This document shows, piece after piece, positions 58,997 through 64,000 of a stretch of DNA of 64,000 nucleotides; position 1 is the first letter of the stretch, and the number at the start of each line of letters is the position of its first letter. This DNA is from Onchocerca volvulus. Its lineage: Eukaryota; Nematoda; Chromadorea; Rhabditida; Onchocercidae. Below the pieces are notes generated by a model that saw nothing but the letters and a program-made list of their open reading frames with translations, ran no database searches and was not told where the DNA came from. Location of the stretch: contig HG738140.1 in NCBI GenBank assembly GCA_000499405.2, positions 1,693,024 to 1,757,023 on the forward strand, written 5' to 3'. Made by a program: the position numbers and the translations under genes.

Positions 58997-59772
58997 ATGT
59001 ATCGAAGTGCATTTGTGAATTGCCGATATATTGTTGTATTCTATACAAATATCATTTCAGTCAATACAACGGAAGAATGTATTCCAACAGTACTGCAAAT
59101 AATTATGATTGCACTCCGTAAGTTTCTATTTATTTAATTTATTGATTATTTAATTGAATTAAATTCAAAATTTTAACCTAATTTTTAATTTACAATAATT
59201 TCTTTTTGATAAATTATCGTCGAAATTAGCAAAAAATTGTGCTTGAATGCAATTATATAAATTGATTAAAGTAATTTAGCAATGAATAATACAAACTTTC
59301 CTAAAATTTTTAAATTTAAGAATACAAAAAAGGGGAAAAAAAAGAAAACGGTAAATTAGAAGGAAAAGATTGAAAATTTTAAAGTTTGCTGACCAGCGAT
59401 AAAGATGGAGAATCTGATACGAATCATATCGATCCCGCGATCGATAACAAGAGTTGGTTTAGACGAGTATTCGATGGTACGCCACTTCTCGAGAAAAGTT
59501 TGTTCACAATTCGCTCAACTGGTCTATTTCAGGAATCTCGCGATAGTGATACTTTGCTTTTTTTGTTCAACACTTTTTCATCTTTTGTTTTAATACATTA
59601 GTCTTTTTCTTCCACATTAATTCTTCTATTTATTTCTAATTCATTTAAATTAGTTTATCTAAATATCAACTAATACGGTATTTCAGGTCAATCAGGTAGT
59701 GATTCAGATTGTCAGTGCAATAATTGTTGTGGCCAACAATATGGAGCCAATGGTGGTTATACTTGCAGTTAG
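58997..59772 (+). CDS. Weak candidate: small Cys-rich protein, 2 exons, 68 aa
   Basis: Exons 58997-59117 and 59687-59772 join in phase (C|GT). Residues 1-40 have a hydrophobic patch (YIVVFYTNII). The second exon is Cys-rich (DCQCNNCCGQQYGANGGYTC) and ends in TAG. The donor CC|gtaag and acceptor TATTTCAG are good. I do not recognise the family. A TTTCAG at 59055-59060 inside exon 1 could be the true 5' boundary. Against it: the size is small and there is no homologue I can name. It could be the 5' part of a gene running past the window or a pseudogene. Confidence 0.3.
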
Positions 59773-62590
59773 TTACTATAAATTATTTTTAATTAGTAAT
59801 TTTTGATTTTAAGTAAGCTAACATTTGAAAAATACGTTAGGAAGAAGAGAACTGATCTCTAACCAAAAAAAAAAAAAAAAGAATCTTTTTAGCCAAAAAA
59901 AAGCTTGTCTCTTTTTCTTTTAATATTATGATTGCCTTTAAATTTTTCCTTCATGAAAATTTATATATGAAAATTAGTTTTGAATCATTCTTGATTTCTA
60001 TAAAATGTATTAAAATGATGATAATGTTGATATTTCAAAAAAAAAAAAAAGAATTCTGGAAAAAAATGAAATGATGCAGATTGTAACGAAAAAACGAATG
60101 CATCGGATCAATCAGCAAAAACTATGCGAATTTATTGGCGTTTTGTATAACGAAAGGACATTTACGCCTAATGATAATGTTGTTAATTAGCTTTTTTCAG
60201 AAAAATTTACTCTATCAAATGTATAAATTAAATCTCGATGTTTTATCGATTTTTTTTTTCTTTTCACTTCAACAACTTCAACTGAATTGTTAAAGTTTCG
60301 TAGAAAAACGGTCATAATTTCTCATGTATGTAATAATAAATTATCCAAGTTGATATATGTAAATTGTTCAATTTAACACATATAAAGTTAGGTTATTTAT
60401 ATATCGATTATCCAGATAAATTACCCAATTAAAAGAATGTAAATTCCCAGATAAAGATATTATAATTACTTGATTTTTCCGGAAAATCAGAAAATTTGCA
60501 AAATGTTGCCATTTTCTTATTCTAATTCTAAGCGTCGCATTAAAAATGCTAATTTCCAACTTTTTTTTTTAGATAAAATTGACGAATTGTATCGAATGAA
60601 TAAATTCATAATTTATGTAAAGAATATCACAACATAACGGAAGATTTCAGATTTAAACGGATGAATTTCTAATTAACAATGTATCAAACTTCGGGAACTT
60701 TTCCTTTTTTTTTTTTTTTCAGTTTTCGGTTGTAAAAGTTTGAAAATTTTTTAATTATTTAAAAGAAAAGTAGAAATGAAAATTATGTATTTATTAATAA
60801 AACAACAATTAATGCGAATTTTGTATTGAAAAAAATTTTCATATAAAAACATAAAATTCCATTCATACAAATATTTTATGGATAGATTTATCGAAAAAAA
60901 AAAATTTTCCCAATACTCGTTTTATTTTGTTTCCCATTCCTTCAGTGTGAATTGAATTAAAATTAGGAATAAAAAAATCAATCGATAAAGTATTAAATTG
61001 AAAAGAAAAGTTACAGACTACTTGGACACTTTTTAATGAAATTAAAAATTTCCAGATTGAAAAATGTATAGAAATTTTGAAAAGAACTTTGAAGAAAGAT
61101 ATATTCCGAAAAAATTTTAGTTTTTTTTCTCGGAATTTTATTTGTTATTAATTTCTCAGAAATTATTCATTAAAATATAGATAATTTTTTTTATTAAAAC
61201 TTGGAATTGTTACAGTAAAATTAATCTTGAATATTAAAAATTATTAAATTTTTTTTTTGATTTGATGAAAGATTTCAAAAATGTCATGAACTTTGATCGA
61301 TATGAATCATCTGTCTAGCAGCAAAGCATTTTAACATTAAATTCAAAATTGTATTTAATTCTAATAAATTCAAAATCACTATCTAATCAATACTGTCATT
61401 GATTAATATTCTTTCAGAATAATTTTAAATGCGAAAATCCTTGAATACTATGAAATATTAAATATCATTGGGAAAAGTTGGAGTTAAATATGTAAGTTTA
61501 AAATTTAGAAATGAACAAAAAGATACCGCATAGAATTTAAACAATTAATAATTCATTTCGCTGATAGTTAAAAATTAACAAATATTATGCGCTTATATTT
61601 CTAAGCAATAATTTAAAAAATTTAATTAGTAATTAACTCATTTTAATCTCATCGTAACAAATCTGTCTGACAATATTTTTGATTCTGAATTAGAAAACTT
61701 ATCGATACTTTAGAAATATATATTCAACTTGTAATATTTGACAGTTATTCGATATTTCAGGTATATAAATTCAACCGTCATAAAATATTTGAGAATATTC
61801 TCGACAATTGTTTCAAATTTTTTATGTTTAAATTTTGTCATAAATTTAAAATACTTCAAAACTACTGGATAATTATTTCAATCTAAAAAAGAATTGAATA
61901 ATTTGCACCTGATTGCATAATTTTCAAAATGAAGCCTTCGGAATATCTTTCTGTAAACAGTTTTAATAATTTTGCATAAATGAAAACAGCAAAGGTGGAT
62001 AAGAAAAAAAAAGGAATTTTTATAATGTATGTAAAAACAGCGTTTATTAAATTATTAAAAAAAAAAAAAAAAAAAAGAGATAATCCGGATTACGGAGAGA
62101 TCGATCAGCTGAATTTTTTGAAAGTTTTAGTGATTAATACCTGTGAGAAGTCAATTATTATCACGTTTGTTCCATTCCGCATATTATTGCACTAAATGAT
62201 CCAATAATTCTGTAATGGCAAAAAGTAAATTTGGGAAAGTATTTCTTGGTTGCATCACAATTATGATATCACATATTTGATAATTGTTAATTTTAAATTG
62301 ATTCTCCAAATAATAATTCTAGCAAAGAATTTTTATCGATAAAAATTATCAATCAGAATTTTTTTTACAATATGTCTGAATCTACTGCATTTATTTTTAA
62401 TAAATGCAAAGAGCATATAAAATCTTATCAATGCATATAAAAATTACGAAGTGAAATGGATTATAAATGATTCATCAAATTTACAATTAGAGATTATAAA
62501 AATTACCATTTGTATAAAATTCCTTTTCTTATTATAAATAATAAATAATTAGATCGATTCCATTAGATTATCCCTATTTTTCTTATGCTA
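59773..62590. other. Right-hand spacer, no gene seen
   Basis: A+T-rich with frequent poly-A and poly-T runs. The short ORFs present are low in complexity (for example Lys runs from poly-A at 62057-62076). No exon recognised. Confidence 0.5.
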
Positions 62591-62599
62591 CAGCACCGT

Positions 62600-62688
62600 A
62601 TTGTCATCGATCTTTTTAACCGTGACAATAATTGAGAGTTCTAGAATTGTCGCCGATCTTCTTAACCGTAACAATTATTGAGAGTTCT
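62600..62688. repeat. 46-bp tandem duplication
   Basis: ATTGTCATCGATCTTTTTAA starts at 62600 and its variant ATTGTCGCCGATCTTCTTAA at 62646; both run on to ATTGAGAGTTCT. The following ~300 bp could be part of a degraded LTR or other element, unproven. Confidence 0.8.
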
Positions 62689-64000
62689 TGTTTCTTGTTA
62701 CATTATTCTCAAAACCTCAAACTTGGGTAATTAAACCTTTATTATAAGATATGATAACGCGACAAGACAGTGACAATTACAATTCAATTATATCAATACG
62801 AATTCTAATGACAAAGCAATTCTAATAGCCACATCATAATCCAAAAGAAACTATAGACTAATATATCCCACCTCGTGACAGTACAAATTCTTTCAAAATG
62901 ATCCTATGGTCAGGAACTTATTTATAAAGAAAGGATCCCGACAGAGTTTGATCTACAATAAGGCGCCATTTTTAGCGCATGAGAAAGTGTTTTTTTGGCG
63001 CGTGACCTTGGCTACAACAAAGAAGAAAGGTTAAAAAGCCATTTGACCTATAAACAAAGAAATATATTCATATTCAGAAATATATGAGATTAACAAATCA
63101 TTTGAAAATCTAGAATCATTTATTTTTTTGTATTCCTCGCAATCTCAGCGACACGCATAAAGCATCACAGCACCATTTAGATTGATTTTTTAGTCAACTG
63201 ATGTTCACATAAACAAAAATGTATTGAAATATTAAAAGGTTTTGATGTAAATCATTATTCTCTTTGACACTTAAGTTACATTTTATTTCAGTTTTTCAAA
63301 TCTAAAATTTATCTTCTTATATTAAGCCTAAAATTCATGCCATAAAAAATAACTAGAACACTAACGATACATCATGCTTATCATATCATCTACTTTGACA
63401 TCATTATTTCGATTATTTCGGATGTTCTAGCTTCTATTTTGGAAAGGTGTTTATATTATGCTACTTTCCTAAATCTATGTGTTAATCTCAGATATTGTAC
63501 ATCTTATTCAATCACAAGAGAACCACAATAACATCTCCTTCTCTCCATTCCCATTTATCTCTTGATTTTCTTCCAAGCAAAATAAAGAAGAGATATTTAT
63601 TGAAAATTTGTAGTAACTTTTTCACATATCATTCTGTTTCGCACCAAATAATATTGGTGACATCAATCTCTTAAAAATAAAATCAGAATTTGCAAATAAA
63701 ATAAAACTTTACAATGACAAGCTCCGTGGGAGATATCATAATTTTTATGAAAAATTGCAAATATTAAACAGAGAATGATCAACCTATATTGAAAAGGGAT
63801 GAACAATGAAAAAGAAAACAATTTCTAAAAATTCAGCGCAACAAAAAAAAAAAAAAAAAAAAAAAAAAAACATAAAGCGAAGAAGTTAAATTCTGAAAAG
63901 AAGCAATCTCCAAAGTCTTTCCTTCAATCAAACAAGTAACATTTTAGAGACTAGAAGAGTTCCAGAAGGGAGATAATCACCATGAAAGAAGAAATTTTGA
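62689..64000. other. Right edge of window, repeat fragment and spacer
   Basis: At 62961-63007 GGCGCCATTTTTAGCGCATGA and GGCGCGTGACC echo the GGGCGCCC/GGCGCGCGAC words of the fold-back arm near 55.65 kb. A poly-A run lies near 63842-63870. No gene recognised. Confidence 0.5.

Noticed and set aside
59386..59601. Two overlapping ORFs in slightly GC-richer sequence within the small candidate gene's intron
   Set aside because: No acceptor or donor in a matching phase and no recognisable domain.
1..64000. Wolbachia or other bacterial insert
   Set aside because: No long uninterrupted ORFs, operon-like spacing or bacterial gene families anywhere in the window.

Overview
This is eukaryotic nuclear DNA from a nematode. 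The window is about three-quarters A+T by eye. Its genes are cut into many small exons, with introns from about 100 bp to 9.3 kb, and every splice junction used here is GT-AG. Each protein matches an animal family with a close nematode homologue. An AG splice acceptor lies 3-24 nt before each start codon, which fits spliced-leader trans-splicing. Intron size and base composition suggest a clade III (spirurid or filarial-like) parasite; that placement is an inference.

Five genes can be assembled exon by exon with every reading frame closing. (1) A tyrosine hydroxylase (cat-2 type), plus strand, 3918-10406, 12 exons, 505 aa. (2) A catalytically dead carbonic-anhydrase-related protein of the CA-X/XI type (cah-2), minus strand, 23570-11505, 9 exons, 333 aa; its signal-peptide exon sits 9.35 kb upstream of the rest. 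(3) Ribosomal protein S23 (rps-23), plus strand, 34723-35642, 3 exons, 143 aa. (4) A Cys-loop ligand-gated channel with acidic pore rings, most like the excitatory GABA receptor EXP-1, plus strand, 40201-45557, 13 exons, 539 aa. (5) An organic solute transporter alpha (OST-alpha) subunit, plus strand, 49787-54150, 7 exons, 357 aa. A sixth, weak candidate is a small Cys-rich two-exon ORF at 58997-59772.

The rest is intron and intergenic DNA rich in homopolymers, with several repeat systems. A 1.6-kb sequence occurs at 1-1624 and again at 46148-47815; different internal units have been amplified in the two copies, and a 47/48-bp minisatellite has grown at the end of the second. Helitron-type termini (CTRR ends next to TC-TATATAAATA starts, plus a TGTCAC/GTGACA hairpin) occur at 39.4-40.1, 53.2-53.6, 55.95-56.1 and 58.0-58.35 kb. 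An 850-bp fold-back element with ~267-bp arms lies at 55594-56446, followed by decayed tandem copies of its arm. Perfect hairpins lie in intron 1 of rps-23 and intron 1 of the OST-alpha gene; the latter carries four GATA sites.

Three genes have neuronal roles in known relatives: dopamine synthesis (cat-2), GABA-gated excitation (exp-1) and a secreted CA-X/XI protein whose vertebrate relatives bind neurexins. They are not an operon: strands differ and kilobases separate them. cat-2 and cah-2 are convergent; cah-2 and rps-23 are divergent across 11 kb. I found no CRISPR array, no convincing tRNA or rRNA gene and no sign of bacterial DNA.
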